Position numbers and translations under genes: made by a program. Below are positions 38,250-47,104 of a stretch of DNA of 64,000 nucleotides, piece by piece. Numbering within the stretch: position 1 is the stretch's first letter; each line of letters begins with the position of its first letter. The stretch comes from Variovorax ginsengisoli. GTDB lineage: Bacteria; Pseudomonadota; Gammaproteobacteria; Burkholderiales; Burkholderiaceae_C. Location: contig NZ_JAUJZH010000001.1 of NCBI RefSeq assembly GCF_030486595.1, positions 467,587 to 531,586 on the forward strand, written 5' to 3'. The notes below the pieces were generated by a model. That model was given only the letters and a program-made list of their open reading frames with translations. It was not told where the DNA came from and did no database searches.

Positions 38250-39098
38250 ATGACTGTTCGCCGCGCCGCGACGGCCTACCGGGACCGCATCGCGGCCGTG
38301 GTCGACGCCATCCTCCAAGACCCCACCCGAAATCACCGCCTGGAGGATCTGGCCGCCATTGCGCACTTTTCCCCCTTCCATTTCCATCGCGTCTACCAAG
38401 GCGTCACCGGGGAAACGGTGGCTGCCACGATTCGGCGCATTCGACTCGCGCAAGCGACGCAGTTGCTCGGGCGCGTCAATCAAAGCGTGACCCAGGTCGC
38501 GCTGGAGGTGGGATACGAGAGTCCCCAGGCGTTCACCCGCGCATTCCGGCAGTTCTCCGGCGAATCTCCGCGCGGCTTCCGGACGAAGACGCGCGCCGCC
38601 GGGGACCTCTGCCGAACGGGCGGCAAGATTCGCAGGAGCCTGCACATCCGCTCGTCCGCATCGTCGAACGCCCGCCCTTGCGGGTCCATGCACTGCGCCA
38701 CCGAGGCCCCACGGCCACGATCCCCCACACCCACCGACGCCTGCAGCTCCACGTGGGCGAGCGCCAAACCCTGCAATGGCTGGGCATCTCATTCGGCGAC
38801 CCTGCAGCCGATGTCGACTTCGCCTATTGCGGCCGCGGACCTGCCGGCAGCCGGGCCGAAGGATCCTGAGATCGAAGCGCTCGAGATTCCCGCTGGAAGC
38901 TATGCGGTGCATCGGCTCGACGGCCCCTATTCCCAAATCAATGCGGCCATCGGCGCCTTGTATTCGCTTTGGCTGCCGCAGAGCGGCTACGAACCGGACG
39001 ACCGGCCAACGCTGGAGCACTACCTGAACTCACCGCAGACCGCCGAAGGCGGCGCCTTGCGCACCGATCTCCTGATTCCCATCCGAGCCTTGCGCTGA
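38250..39098 (+). CDS. AraC regulator with GyrI-like effector domain, two compensating frameshifts
   Basis: A single open frame of 282 codons. Residues 1-120 are an AraC DNA-binding domain ([40 protein letters not shown]). The last 75 residues are the end of a GyrI-like ligand-binding domain ([36 protein letters not shown]). In between, about 38620-38835, this frame encodes Ser/Pro/Ala-rich nonsense, while another forward frame encodes the expected domain: [20 protein letters not shown] and [18 protein letters not shown]. So one shift near 38600-38640 is undone near 38830-38845. No stop arises, and a protein with about 70 scrambled residues would be made. Confidence 0.75.
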   Translation: MTVRRAATAYRDRIAAVVDAILQDPTRNHRLEDLAAIAHFSPFHFHRVYQGVTGETVAATIRRIRLAQATQLLGRVNQSVTQVALEVGYESPQAFTRAFRQFSGESPRGFRTKTRAAGDLCRTGGKIRRSLHIRSSASSNARPCGSMHCATEAPRPRSPTPTDACSSTWASAKPCNGWASHSATLQPMSTSPIAAADLPAAGPKDPEIEALEIPAGSYAVHRLDGPYSQINAAIGALYSLWLPQSGYEPDDRPTLEHYLNSPQTAEGGALRTDLLIPIRALR

Positions 39099-39122
39099 GC
39101 AGGGCGAAAGCGAACACACGCC

Positions 39123-40127
39123 ATGCCAAACATCCTGCGCGCCCTCGCCGCGATCTGCTTTTCAGCCGCTGCGGCAACAACACATGGCGCGGGTTTCAGC
39201 TTCGTCGAGGTTCCCGCGGACGCAGAAGCTCCCGCCCTGCGGGGCGCCGTCTGGTATCCCTGCCGCGCGCCGACCGGCCAGGTCCACGTGGGCCCGATGC
39301 GGATTCCAGGCGTCGAGGACTGCGCGATGGAAGGAGACCACTGGCCCTTGGTCGTCTTCTCCCACGGCAGCGGCGGCTCCTTTCTCGGTCACCATGACAC
39401 GGCGACGGCGCTGGCCGACGCCGGCTTCGTCGTCGCAGCAATCAGCCATCCTGGCGACAACTTCCAGGATCTGAGTCGGCAGGGCGACCTGTCGGTCTTC
39501 GAGAGCCGGCCGGTCGACATGCGGCGCCTGGTCGACCACATGGTGGGTCGCTGGCCCGCACGCGCCAAGCTGGCCCCAGGAGAAATCGGCTTTTTCGGCT
39601 TTTCGCGTGGTGGCTACACCGGTCTGGTCGCCATCGGCGCCAAGCCCGATTTCAAGGTCGGCCTGTCTCTGTGTCCGGCAGTTTCGGCCCGGCCGATCTG
39701 CCAGCAAATACGCCGCAACGAGCAACCGCGGCCGCCGCGTCGCGATGCCCGGATCAAGGCTGCGGTCATCGTCGATCCGTTGAGCTTCTTCACCGCTGAG
39801 GGCCTGAAGCAAGTGAACGTCCCGGTCCAACTCTGGGCCTCGGCGTATGGTGGCGACGGCGTGACGCCGGAGAGCGTCGACACGGTGCGCAGGCATCTGC
39901 CCTCCCCACCGGACTGGAACACGCCGGCGAAAACCGTCCATTTCAGCTACCTCGCGCCCTGCTCGCCGGCGCTGGCTCAGGCCGTGCCGGAGATCTGCAG
40001 CGACCGGCCTGGCTTCGACCGCGTGGCCTTCCACCAAAGCTTCAACGCCAAGGTGCTTGCCTTCTTCCGGACTCAATTGTCGGCGGCGGCCAGGCCGGTT
40101 CAGGCCGCCCCACCGATCAGTCGCTGA
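39123..40127 (+). CDS. Secreted alpha/beta hydrolase, dienelactone hydrolase / PAF-acetylhydrolase-like
   Basis: A 334-residue protein with signal peptide (AAICFSAAAATTHGAG). The alpha/beta hydrolase core shows the oxyanion strand PLVVFSHGSGGSF, the nucleophile elbow GFFGFSRGGYTG (G-x-S-x-G) and an early GAVWYPCRAP strand as in platelet-activating-factor acetylhydrolase-like esterases. The acid residue is probably in AAVIVDPLSFF or later, and the His is not obvious by eye. It follows the AraC gene by 24 bases. Substrate unknown; annotated relatives often carry a putative dienelactone hydrolase label that should not be trusted. Confidence 0.75.
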   Translation: MPNILRALAAICFSAAAATTHGAGFSFVEVPADAEAPALRGAVWYPCRAPTGQVHVGPMRIPGVEDCAMEGDHWPLVVFSHGSGGSFLGHHDTATALADAGFVVAAISHPGDNFQDLSRQGDLSVFESRPVDMRRLVDHMVGRWPARAKLAPGEIGFFGFSRGGYTGLVAIGAKPDFKVGLSLCPAVSARPICQQIRRNEQPRPPRRDARIKAAVIVDPLSFFTAEGLKQVNVPVQLWASAYGGDGVTPESVDTVRRHLPSPPDWNTPAKTVHFSYLAPCSPALAQAVPEICSDRPGFDRVAFHQSFNAKVLAFFRTQLSAAARPVQAAPPISR

Positions 40128-40423
40128 AACAGCCGAGTTATCCGGGAAACACCCACCGGAGCCGAGACAACAGGCGCTGGCAGGGCGCGAACGCGCGAGG
40201 CTGACTGCGCCGTCACCTCGATCCAGCCACCCCGCTCCGAAACGAAGGCCTCGCCTTCGTCTAGCAGCGTCTTCACGCTGAACATGGTTTCGCCGAACCA
40301 GCTGGGCGGCGCAGTCACATTGACGCAACCTTGAGTGACGAGCAACGCGAAGCCGGCATCGACGGCCATGCGCAGCGTCTGGCCGCGCTGCAGGCAGGTG
40401 GATTCGGGGAGTTCGGTGGTCAT
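40100..40423 (-). CDS. Hypothetical small beta-rich protein (DUF2917/cupin-like)
   Basis: A 107-residue reading frame (MTTELPESTCLQRGQTLRM at the start) with a beta-rich middle: FALLVTQGCVNVTAPPSWFG, EGEAFVSERGGWIEVTAQ. The pattern resembles the DUF2917 protein at 26506 loosely. It overlaps the 3' end of the hydrolase by 28 bases (convergent) and is divergent from the MocR gene. A start 12 codons earlier (40459) is equally possible; neither has a good Shine-Dalgarno. Function unknown. Confidence 0.6.
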   Translation of the reverse strand: MTTELPESTCLQRGQTLRMAVDAGFALLVTQGCVNVTAPPSWFGETMFSVKTLLDEGEAFVSERGGWIEVTAQSASRVRALPAPVVSAPVGVSRITRLFQRLIGGAA

Positions 40424-40530
40424 CGCAGGTGCCCTGTCGAAGAGTTGCAATGACTTCATCGTAGGGATCGCAGTGCCTGAAGAACAGGCACAGACAATGG
40501 CTTTCCCGGCCACAACAGCGGCCCTGCATG

Positions 40531-40571
40531 TGCATCTGTTATGGTCCCACTCCCGCAGAACTGCATCTGTT
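40531..40571 (+). promoter_or_regulatory. Direct repeat TGCATCTGTT x2, candidate MocR operator
   Basis: TGCATCTGTT occurs at 40531-40540 and 40562-40571, exactly 31 bases apart (three helical turns), 33 bases before the mocR ATG. MocR/PdxR regulators are known to bind direct repeats. A TATGGT -10-like hexamer lies between the copies. Confidence 0.5.
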
Positions 40572-40603
40572 TCCCCGGTGCCGCCTGCGCGAGCATCGAC
40601 CGC

Positions 40604-42058
40604 ATGGAACCGTCACCGCTCTATCGCCAACTGGCCGTCCACTACCTGGACGCGATCCGTGCCGGCTCGCTGAAGCCGGGCGACAAGCTGCCTTCGCTGC
40701 GCAGCCTGACGCGCCTGCACAGCATCAGCCTGTCGACCGCGCTGCAGCTGTGCCGGACCATGGAAGGCGAAGGCTGGGTCGAGGCCCGCGACCGCTCGGG
40801 CTACTTCGTGCGGCGTCCGCGCCGGCTCGCGATCGCGGCCATGGAAGAGCCCGCCGCCCATGTGGCGCCCGACCCGGCGCAGTACGTCGGCATCCATGCG
40901 AAGGTCTCGGAGTTCGTCGCCCGCAGGCGCCAGGGCGAGGTGCGGATCGATTTCTCGCTGGCGCGCGGTGCGCCGGAGCTCTATCCCGCGCAGGCGCTGC
41001 AGACGATCATGATGCGGCTGCTGCGCCAGCGGCCCGCCCTCCTGACGACCGCCGCGCCCTCGCGCAGCCTTACGCCCTTGCGCGAAGCCGCGGCGCGGCG
41101 CGGCATGCGCGCCGGCATGACGCTCGCGCCCGACGAGGTGCTGTCCACCAACGGCTGCATCGAGGCGCTCAACCTCGCGCTGCGCGCCGTGGCCCAGCCC
41201 GGCGACACGGTGGCGGTCGAATCGCCGACCTTCTACGGCCTGCTGCAGGTGCTCGAGAGCCTGGGCATGCGCGCCGTCGAGATTCCCACCAGCCCACAGA
41301 CAGGGCTGTCGGTCGAGGCCCTGGAGATGGCGCTCGAGGCCTACGACAACATCAAGGCGGTGGTGGTGGTGCCGCATCTGCAGAACCCGCTGGGCAGCGT
41401 CATGCCCGATGCGCACAAGCAGCGCCTGGTCGCGCTCTGCGAGCAGCACGGCGTGGCGCTGATCGAGGACGACACCTACAGCGAACTGCTCGACAGCGAC
41501 ACGCCGGCGCGGGCGATCAAGTCATGGGACCGCACGGGCAACGTGATCCACTGCGCCTCGCTGCACAAGATCCTGGCGCCGGGCATGCGGCTGGGCTGGA
41601 TCTCGGCCGGACGGTGGCATGCGCGGGTCGAGATGCTCAAGTACACGCAGACCCGCAGCAACGAGGAGCTGTCGCAGTGGACCGCCGGCGAATACATGGC
41701 CACCGGCGCCTTCGACCGGCATCTGCGGCGGCTGCGCGAACGCCTTCGGGAGCAGCGCGAGCGCACGACCGATGCCATCGCGGCGCACTTCCCCCCCGGG
41801 ACGCGGCTGAACCTGCCGCCGGGCGGACTGCAGCTGTGGGTCGAGCTGCCCGACCGGCTGTCGTCGATGACCGTGTTCGACCGGGCCTTGCGCGAGGGGA
41901 TCCTGGTGGCGCCCGGCGCGCTGTTCTCGAACTCGTCACGCTTCGATCATTACCTGCGCATCAACTGCGGCTGGCCCTTCACCGACGCGATCGAGAGCGG
42001 GCTGCGGCGGCTGGGGGAGATTGCCTGCGAGTCGGGGGCGGTGCGGATGGCGGCTTGA
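40604..42058 (+). CDS. MocR-type regulator: GntR winged helix fused to aminotransferase-like domain
   Basis: A 484-residue protein. N-terminal GntR helix-turn-helix: YRQLAVHYLDAIRAGSLKPG, KLPSLRSLTRLHSISLSTAL. A fold type I PLP domain follows, with VLSTNGCIEALNLALRAV, SPTFYGLLQVLESLGMRAVE, LIEDDTYSELL (cofactor-binding Asp and Tyr) and the PLP lysine in CASLHKILAPGMRLGWI. MocR proteins sense PLP or amino-acid derivatives and regulate rather than catalyse. The divergent small beta-rich gene is the nearest possible target; the DMT exporter is convergent on the other side. Confidence 0.93.
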   Translation: MEPSPLYRQLAVHYLDAIRAGSLKPGDKLPSLRSLTRLHSISLSTALQLCRTMEGEGWVEARDRSGYFVRRPRRLAIAAMEEPAAHVAPDPAQYVGIHAKVSEFVARRRQGEVRIDFSLARGAPELYPAQALQTIMMRLLRQRPALLTTAAPSRSLTPLREAAARRGMRAGMTLAPDEVLSTNGCIEALNLALRAVAQPGDTVAVESPTFYGLLQVLESLGMRAVEIPTSPQTGLSVEALEMALEAYDNIKAVVVVPHLQNPLGSVMPDAHKQRLVALCEQHGVALIEDDTYSELLDSDTPARAIKSWDRTGNVIHCASLHKILAPGMRLGWISAGRWHARVEMLKYTQTRSNEELSQWTAGEYMATGAFDRHLRRLRERLREQRERTTDAIAAHFPPGTRLNLPPGGLQLWVELPDRLSSMTVFDRALREGILVAPGALFSNSSRFDHYLRINCGWPFTDAIESGLRRLGEIACESGAVRMAA

Positions 42059-42064
42059 GCCGGG

Positions 42065-43120
42065 TCAGTGCCCATGCCGATGATGCGCATCCGGCACGTG
42101 AGGATGCGAATGGCGCAACGGCTCATGGGCATGCCGATGACTGTGGGCGCCTGTCGGCATGGGGTGGTGCGCATGGTTGTGATGCCCATCGTCGTGGCGA
42201 TGGGCGTGTTCGTGCGCCATCGCCTCGTGCGCATGCGCATGCCCATGTGATTCGGCCAGGTGCAGGACGACGCCCAACGCCATCAGCACGCCCGCGACGG
42301 CCATGATCCAGCTGCCGCTGCGGTCGCCCATCGACATCGCCAGCGCGGCACCGATGAACGGGGCGAAGGCGAACACCGAGCCGGTGCGCGCCGCACCGAA
42401 TGCCCGCTGCGCCAACAGGTAGAAGCGCAAGCTCAGCCCGTAGCCGGTGGCGCCGACCGTCAGCAGTGCCGCTGCGGCGCCCAGCGTCGGGAGAGGATCG
42501 CGAAACACGACCGCCAGCACGGCGGTCGCGGCGGTACCGAGAACCGCCTTGGCCAACACCACTTGCGAAGGATCGCGCTCGGCCAGCGCCCGCGACAGCG
42601 TGTTGTCGGTTCCCCAGGCCAGCGTTGCCAGCAGCACCGCGAGCAAGCCCCAGAGCTGGCTTCCGCCGTGGCTGCCCTGGTCGAGCACCAGCACGATCCC
42701 CCCGGCAATGAGCAGAAACATGGCGGACCACACCCGCCGATCCAGGGTCTCGCCATACACGAGCCGCGCGAGCAATGCGGTGAACAGTGCTTCCAACGTG
42801 AGCATGAGCGAGGCACCTGTCCCGCTGGCGTGCTGCAGGCCCCAGGCAAGCGCGACCGGGCCAAGCAGCGCGCCGAAGGCCGCCATCGACATCAGCCGAG
42901 GCAGGTCGCCGCGCACCAGCTTCGCTTCCTTCGCGGCATGTTGCCGGGACAGCGCCCCGACGAGGGCCGCACCGGCATAGAGCAACGCCGCCGTCGTGAA
43001 GGCCCCCAGGCCGGCACCCCACCGTTGCACGAGCGGCGTGCTCATGCCGAACAGCGCGGCCGCGAGCAGCGCCAGCAGGCCGCCACGAAGCGCAGGAAAG
43101 CGAATTCGCGAAGCTTTCAT
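42065..43120 (-). CDS. EamA/DMT family transporter with histidine-rich C-terminal tail
   Basis: A 351-residue inner-membrane protein of ten helices in two EamA repeats (LLALLAAALFGMSTPLVQRW, LEALFTALLARLVYGETL, LLAVLLATLAWGTDNTLSRA, SVFAFAPFIGAALAMSM). The last 65 residues form a very His-rich tail (for example SHGHAHAHEAMAHEHAHRHD and HSHPHVPDAHHRHGH). Such tails bind Ni, Co, Zn or Cu, so metal efflux or metal-regulated export is likely. It is divergent from chrB, which adds to a metal-resistance context. Family substrates are otherwise amino acids and metabolites. Confidence 0.85.
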   Translation of the reverse strand: MKASRIRFPALRGGLLALLAAALFGMSTPLVQRWGAGLGAFTTAALLYAGAALVGALSRQHAAKEAKLVRGDLPRLMSMAAFGALLGPVALAWGLQHASGTGASLMLTLEALFTALLARLVYGETLDRRVWSAMFLLIAGGIVLVLDQGSHGGSQLWGLLAVLLATLAWGTDNTLSRALAERDPSQVVLAKAVLGTAATAVLAVVFRDPLPTLGAAAALLTVGATGYGLSLRFYLLAQRAFGAARTGSVFAFAPFIGAALAMSMGDRSGSWIMAVAGVLMALGVVLHLAESHGHAHAHEAMAHEHAHRHDDGHHNHAHHPMPTGAHSHRHAHEPLRHSHPHVPDAHHRHGH

Positions 43121-43205
43121 GGTCGATCAGCTTCTACCACCAACCAGGTGGCGCACCGGGAGCCGCGCGGCCCCTACATGCGCCAAGGTTTCTATGTCAC
43201 TAAGT

Positions 43206-43230
43206 CTACAAATATGTAGGATCTTCTACA
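43206..43230 (+). promoter_or_regulatory. CTACA/TGTAG dyads at the chrB start, candidate ChrB operator
   Basis: CTACA (43206-43210), TGTAG (43215-43219) and CTACA (43226-43230) make two inverted dyads with 4- and 6-base spacers; the last overlaps the chrB ATG. ChrB proteins are chromate-responsive regulators of chr operons, so autoregulation by blocking initiation is plausible. Confidence 0.5.
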
Positions 43231-44216
43231 TGGAATTTGGAACGCCATTGTGGCTATTGCTGATCATCTCCCTGCCAACGACGAGCGCCACGGCCCGCAT
43301 GCGGGTCTGGCGAGGCCTCAAGGCGCTCGGCTGCGTGGCCCTGCGTGATGGTGCGCATCTGCTGCCCGCCCGGCCCGAACTCGAACAGGCCCTGCAAGCG
43401 CTCGGCGACGAATGCCTGCGAGAGGGAGGCACCGCCTGGTTGATGGCCGTACAGGCACGCTCCACCGAGGAGGCCACAACCTACCGTGGGCTTTTCGATC
43501 GCAGGGAGGAATATGCGGTACTGCGCAAGGGGTGGCAGGAAACCCAGCGCGGCCTGGCATCCATGGGTGCGCCGGAGCTCGCACGGCTGCAGAGAAAGCT
43601 GCAGCGCGAGTTCGATGCCGCACGCGCCATCGACTTCTTTCCGGGTGAGGCGAGCATCGAGGCAGAAGCGGCCTGGACTGTTGTCAACGGCCGTATCGAG
43701 TCCCTGCTCTCGCCCGACGAGCCGCACGAGACCGAGGGCCGCATCCCACGGCTCGACGCTGCCGAGTACCAGGGCCGCCTGTGGGCGACCCGCCGCCGCT
43801 TGTGGGTCGACCGCGTGGCGAGCGCTTGGCTGATCCGCCGCTTCATCGATCAGGACGCCCGGTTCCAATGGCTCGCCAAGCCTTCCGACTGTCCGAAGCG
43901 CGCGCTCGGCTTCGACTTCGACGACGCGACCTTCACGCACGTCGGCGATCGCGTGACGTTCGAAACGCTGTTGGCCAGCTTTGACCTGGAAGGAGACCCT
44001 GCCCTCGTACGACTCGGGGCCATCGTGCATGCGCTGGATATCGGTGGCGATCCGGTTCCCGAAGCGAAAGGCTTCGAAGCCGTGATGTCGGGTGCACGGG
44101 AGAGGCTGGCCGACGATGACGCGCTGCTCGTCGAGATGAGCACGGTGCTCGATTCCCTGTATGCGCACTTCCAACGCGAAGCCCAGCGCAACGACGACAA
44201 GCCCGAAGCCCGATGA
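43230..44216 (+). CDS. chrB: Chromate resistance regulator ChrB
   Basis: A 328-residue protein of the ChrB family, which precedes chrA in chromate-resistance operons and acts as chromate-sensing regulator. N-terminal region: WLLLIISLPTTSATARMRVWRGLKALGC (quoted in part: LPTTSATARMRVWRGLK), the usual start of ChrB. The C-terminal ChrB domain has RRLWVDRVASAWLIRRFID, FDFDDATFTHVGDRVTFETL and LGAIVHALDIGG. The ATG at 43230 is embedded in CTACA/TGTAG dyads; there is no clear Shine-Dalgarno. chrA follows after 13 bases. Confidence 0.93.
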   Translation: MEFGTPLWLLLIISLPTTSATARMRVWRGLKALGCVALRDGAHLLPARPELEQALQALGDECLREGGTAWLMAVQARSTEEATTYRGLFDRREEYAVLRKGWQETQRGLASMGAPELARLQRKLQREFDAARAIDFFPGEASIEAEAAWTVVNGRIESLLSPDEPHETEGRIPRLDAAEYQGRLWATRRRLWVDRVASAWLIRRFIDQDARFQWLAKPSDCPKRALGFDFDDATFTHVGDRVTFETLLASFDLEGDPALVRLGAIVHALDIGGDPVPEAKGFEAVMSGARERLADDDALLVEMSTVLDSLYAHFQREAQRNDDKPEAR

Positions 44217-44229
44217 GCGAGAAGACCGC

Positions 44230-45402
44230 ATGACGACAGACAGACCCGCACAGCCCAGCTATTCGATCTGGCAGCTCATTCGCTACATGCTCGCCCTGGG
44301 CACCTGGGGCTTCGGCGGCCCCGTGGCACTGGTCGGCTACATGTACCGCGACCTCGTCGAGAGACGCTGTTGGATCTCGGAAGGCGAGTACAAGGAGGGC
44401 ATGGCCCTCGCGCAGCTGATGCCCGGGCCGCTTGCCGCCCAATTGGCGATCTACCTGGGCTACGTGCACCACCACGTGCTCGGCGCGACCATGGTCGGGA
44501 TCGCGTTCGTGCTGCCGTCGTTTCTGATGGTCGTCGCCATCGGCGCGGTCTACACGGCCTATGGCGGCATCGCGTGGATGCAGGCCGTCTTCTACGGTGT
44601 CGGCGCCGCCGTGATCGGGATCATCGCGATGAGCGCCTATAAGCTCACGACGAAGAACATCGGCAAGGACAAGTTGCTCTGGGCCATCTTCCTGGCGAGC
44701 GCGGCGGTCACGGTGATCACCAAGTCCGAGATCGTGTGGGTCTTCCTCGGTGCCGGCGTGCTGGTCTGGCTCGTCCGCGCGCCGCCGAGGCGGAACTCGG
44801 GCAGTTCCGTGAACAGCGTCGCCGCCCCGATCGTGGCCTTCTTCGCGATCGATGCGCTCGACTGGCACAAACTGGGCGAGATCGGCGCGTTCTTTGCGTA
44901 TGCCGGCAGCTTCGTGTTTGGCAGCGGCCTGGCGATCGTGCCTTTCCTGTACGGCGGCGTGGTCCAGGAGCACCACTGGCTGACGGATCGCCAGTTCGTC
45001 GATGCCGTCGCCGTCGCGATGATCACGCCCGGCCCAGTCGTCATCACCACCGGCTTCATCGGATTCCTGGTCTCGGGCTTCTGGGGCGCGGTGGTCGCGG
45101 CTGCGGGCACCTTCATCCCCTGCTACCTGTTCACCATCCTGCCTGCGCGGTACTTCAAGAAGCACGGCAAGCGCCCCGGCATCGTGGCCTTCGTCGACGG
45201 CGTGACCGCCGCAGCCATCGGGGCGATTTCCGGAGCGGCGATCGTCATCGGTCAGCGATCGATCTCCGATCTCCCCACGGCCGCACTGGCACTGATCACC
45301 GTCGGTGTTCTGTGGCGCTTCAAGAAGGTACCGGAACCGGTCGTCGTGGTCGTCGCCGCGTTGGCCGGCCTGGTGCTCTACCCGCTGACCGCTCACACGT
45401 GA
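44230..45402 (+). CDS. chrA: Chromate efflux transporter ChrA
   Basis: A 390-residue long-chain (two-domain) CHR transporter that exports chromate using the proton gradient. Both halves are visible: N-terminal LGTWGFGGPVALVGYMYRDL and AQLMPGPLAAQLAIYLGY; C-terminal FGSGLAIVPFLYGGVVQE and VAMITPGPVVITTGFIGFL. Ten or more hydrophobic helices. In operon with chrB (13 bases upstream) and the Cj0069-type gene (22 bases downstream). Confidence 0.95.
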   Translation: MTTDRPAQPSYSIWQLIRYMLALGTWGFGGPVALVGYMYRDLVERRCWISEGEYKEGMALAQLMPGPLAAQLAIYLGYVHHHVLGATMVGIAFVLPSFLMVVAIGAVYTAYGGIAWMQAVFYGVGAAVIGIIAMSAYKLTTKNIGKDKLLWAIFLASAAVTVITKSEIVWVFLGAGVLVWLVRAPPRRNSGSSVNSVAAPIVAFFAIDALDWHKLGEIGAFFAYAGSFVFGSGLAIVPFLYGGVVQEHHWLTDRQFVDAVAVAMITPGPVVITTGFIGFLVSGFWGAVVAAAGTFIPCYLFTILPARYFKKHGKRPGIVAFVDGVTAAAIGAISGAAIVIGQRSISDLPTAALALITVGVLWRFKKVPEPVVVVVAALAGLVLYPLTAHT

Positions 45403-45424
45403 CATCCACCAAGAGGAGCCGGCA

Positions 45425-46486
45425 ATGCATGCAGAGACCCTTGCTTCCCGCCGCGAGTTCGTCGCGGTAGCCCTGCTCTACCCAGGAGACCGCGCCGCAC
45501 GCGACCGCAGCGACCCTGCCGAGAGCCGCTTTGCGGCACTGTTCACTGCGTTCGCATCCGCCGGCGTGGCCGCCGAGCCCGCCGTCTATCACGATGATTT
45601 CGCCGACGAGGTCGCCGCGCAGTTGCGGGGCGTCGACGCCGTGCTCGTCTGGTGCAATCCGGTCGAGGCGGGCCGCCGCCGCGACCGGCTCGACGCCGTC
45701 TTGCGCGAAGCCGCGCAGGCCGGCGTCTTCGTCAGCACGCATCCGGACACCATCCTGCGCCTGGGCACCAAGGACGTGCTGGTCGACACGCGCGACCTGC
45801 CCTTCGGCGGCGATGCGGTCCGCGTCGACAGCCTCGATGCGCTCGCGGCCGGCCTGCCCGATCGCCTGCGCCACGGCGCGCGTGTGCTCAAGCAACATCG
45901 GGGACACAGCGGCATCGGCGTGTGGCGGGTCGAGCGCGTCGAAGACTCTCCGCTGCTGCGGGTGCAGCATGCGCTGCGCGGCGGCGCGGAAGAACGAATC
46001 GACCTGTCGACGCTGCTCCAGCGCATGGCACCGTACTTTGAAGCAGCCGCTGGGGGTCACATGATCGACCAAGCCTGGCAACCGCGTCTGGTCGATGGCA
46101 TGGTGCGCGCCTACCTGGTCGAGGACCGCGTGACCGGCTTCGGCCACCAGGCGATCAATGCCCTCTACCCGGCACGCTCGGGCGAGGCCGCGCCCACGCC
46201 CGGGCCACGTCTCTATCACGGCGCCGATCTGCCGCGGTTCCAGGCGCTGAAGCGCCTGCTGGAGACGCAGTGGATCGCGCAACTGCAGCAGCGCCTGGGG
46301 TTGACGCGCGCGCAGTTGCCGATGCTGTGGGACTGCGACTTCCTGCCCGGCGAACCGACCGTCGATCAACCCGAGCGCTTCGTGCTCTGCGAGATCAACG
46401 TCAGCAGCGTCTCGCCGTTCCCACCCTCGTCGATCGAGCCGCTGGTCAAGGCCGTGAAGGCACGCATCATGTTGCGGACCGGCTGA
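45425..46486 (+). CDS. Cj0069-type protein, possibly ATP-grasp-like
   Basis: A 353-residue cytoplasmic protein that I recognise as the type often found beside chrA in betaproteobacteria. It begins with a Rossmann-like half (VAVALLYPGDRAAR, VDAVLVWCNPVE) and has a second half with KQHRGHSGIGVWRVE, WDCDFLPGE and CEINVSSVSPFPPSS, whose Glu-x-Asn end resembles the metal site of ATP-grasp enzymes. GGAG precedes the ATG. Substrate unknown; a ligase or kinase role linked to chromate stress is only a guess from context. Confidence 0.7.
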   Translation: MHAETLASRREFVAVALLYPGDRAARDRSDPAESRFAALFTAFASAGVAAEPAVYHDDFADEVAAQLRGVDAVLVWCNPVEAGRRRDRLDAVLREAAQAGVFVSTHPDTILRLGTKDVLVDTRDLPFGGDAVRVDSLDALAAGLPDRLRHGARVLKQHRGHSGIGVWRVERVEDSPLLRVQHALRGGAEERIDLSTLLQRMAPYFEAAAGGHMIDQAWQPRLVDGMVRAYLVEDRVTGFGHQAINALYPARSGEAAPTPGPRLYHGADLPRFQALKRLLETQWIAQLQQRLGLTRAQLPMLWDCDFLPGEPTVDQPERFVLCEINVSSVSPFPPSSIEPLVKAVKARIMLRTG

Positions 46487-46551
46487 GCCAGTCGCGCCAT
46501 CCCGCCCGCGCCCGGGACCACAATGCCCCATCTCCACCAACCATCGCGATC

Positions 46552-47001
46552 ATGAACGACGATCTGGAAGAACGGATTCGCTCCGGCAAGGCACTCAGCG
46601 AGTCGATGGGCAATTTCCACGTGAGCGGGTGGGATGCCCAACACAAGATCCTGAAGGCTGCATTCACGGTTCGGCCCGAGTACTGCCACACGAACGGCAC
46701 CATCGCCCAGGGCGGCTTCATCACGGCCTGGCTCGATGCAGCGATGGCGCATGCGGTGATGCACGACACAGGCCATGCGCAAACCGTCTTCAGCCTGGAG
46801 ATCAAGGTCAGCTTCTACGAGAAGGTCGGCCCCGGCGAAGGCCGGGTCGAGGGACGGGTGGTCCGGCGCGGCAAGCGGGTCGCCTTCCTCGAGGCCTCCC
46901 TCTACAGCCCTGCCGGCAAGCTGGCGGCGGAAGCCACGTCGACCGGCATCCTGGCCGATCTCCAGGGCGTGGCGCCCCAGGGCATCAGTCCCACGCCTTG
47001 A
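46552..47001 (+). CDS. PaaI-type hotdog thioesterase
   Basis: A 149-residue hotdog-fold protein. Typical marks: CHTNGTIAQGGFITAWLDAAM (quoted in part: NGTIAQGGFITAWLDAAM), with the Gly-Gly-x2-x3-Asp catalytic helix, and VSFYEKVGPGEGRVEGRVV in the following strands. These enzymes hydrolyse acyl-CoA or aromatic acyl-CoA thioesters. It stands 65 bases after the Cj0069-type gene and may or may not share the transcript. A long in-frame extension upstream overlaps the previous gene and is not used. Confidence 0.85.
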   Translation: MNDDLEERIRSGKALSESMGNFHVSGWDAQHKILKAAFTVRPEYCHTNGTIAQGGFITAWLDAAMAHAVMHDTGHAQTVFSLEIKVSFYEKVGPGEGRVEGRVVRRGKRVAFLEASLYSPAGKLAAEATSTGILADLQGVAPQGISPTP

Positions 47002-47104
47002 GTTGCTTCGCTGCCGTGCCGAACTGACCCCGGTGGTAGATCGCAGCGCCCTTGAATGAAAAGTCAAAGGGCTCGAACGGTTCGGCGCGCGTCGCTGTCA
47101 GATG

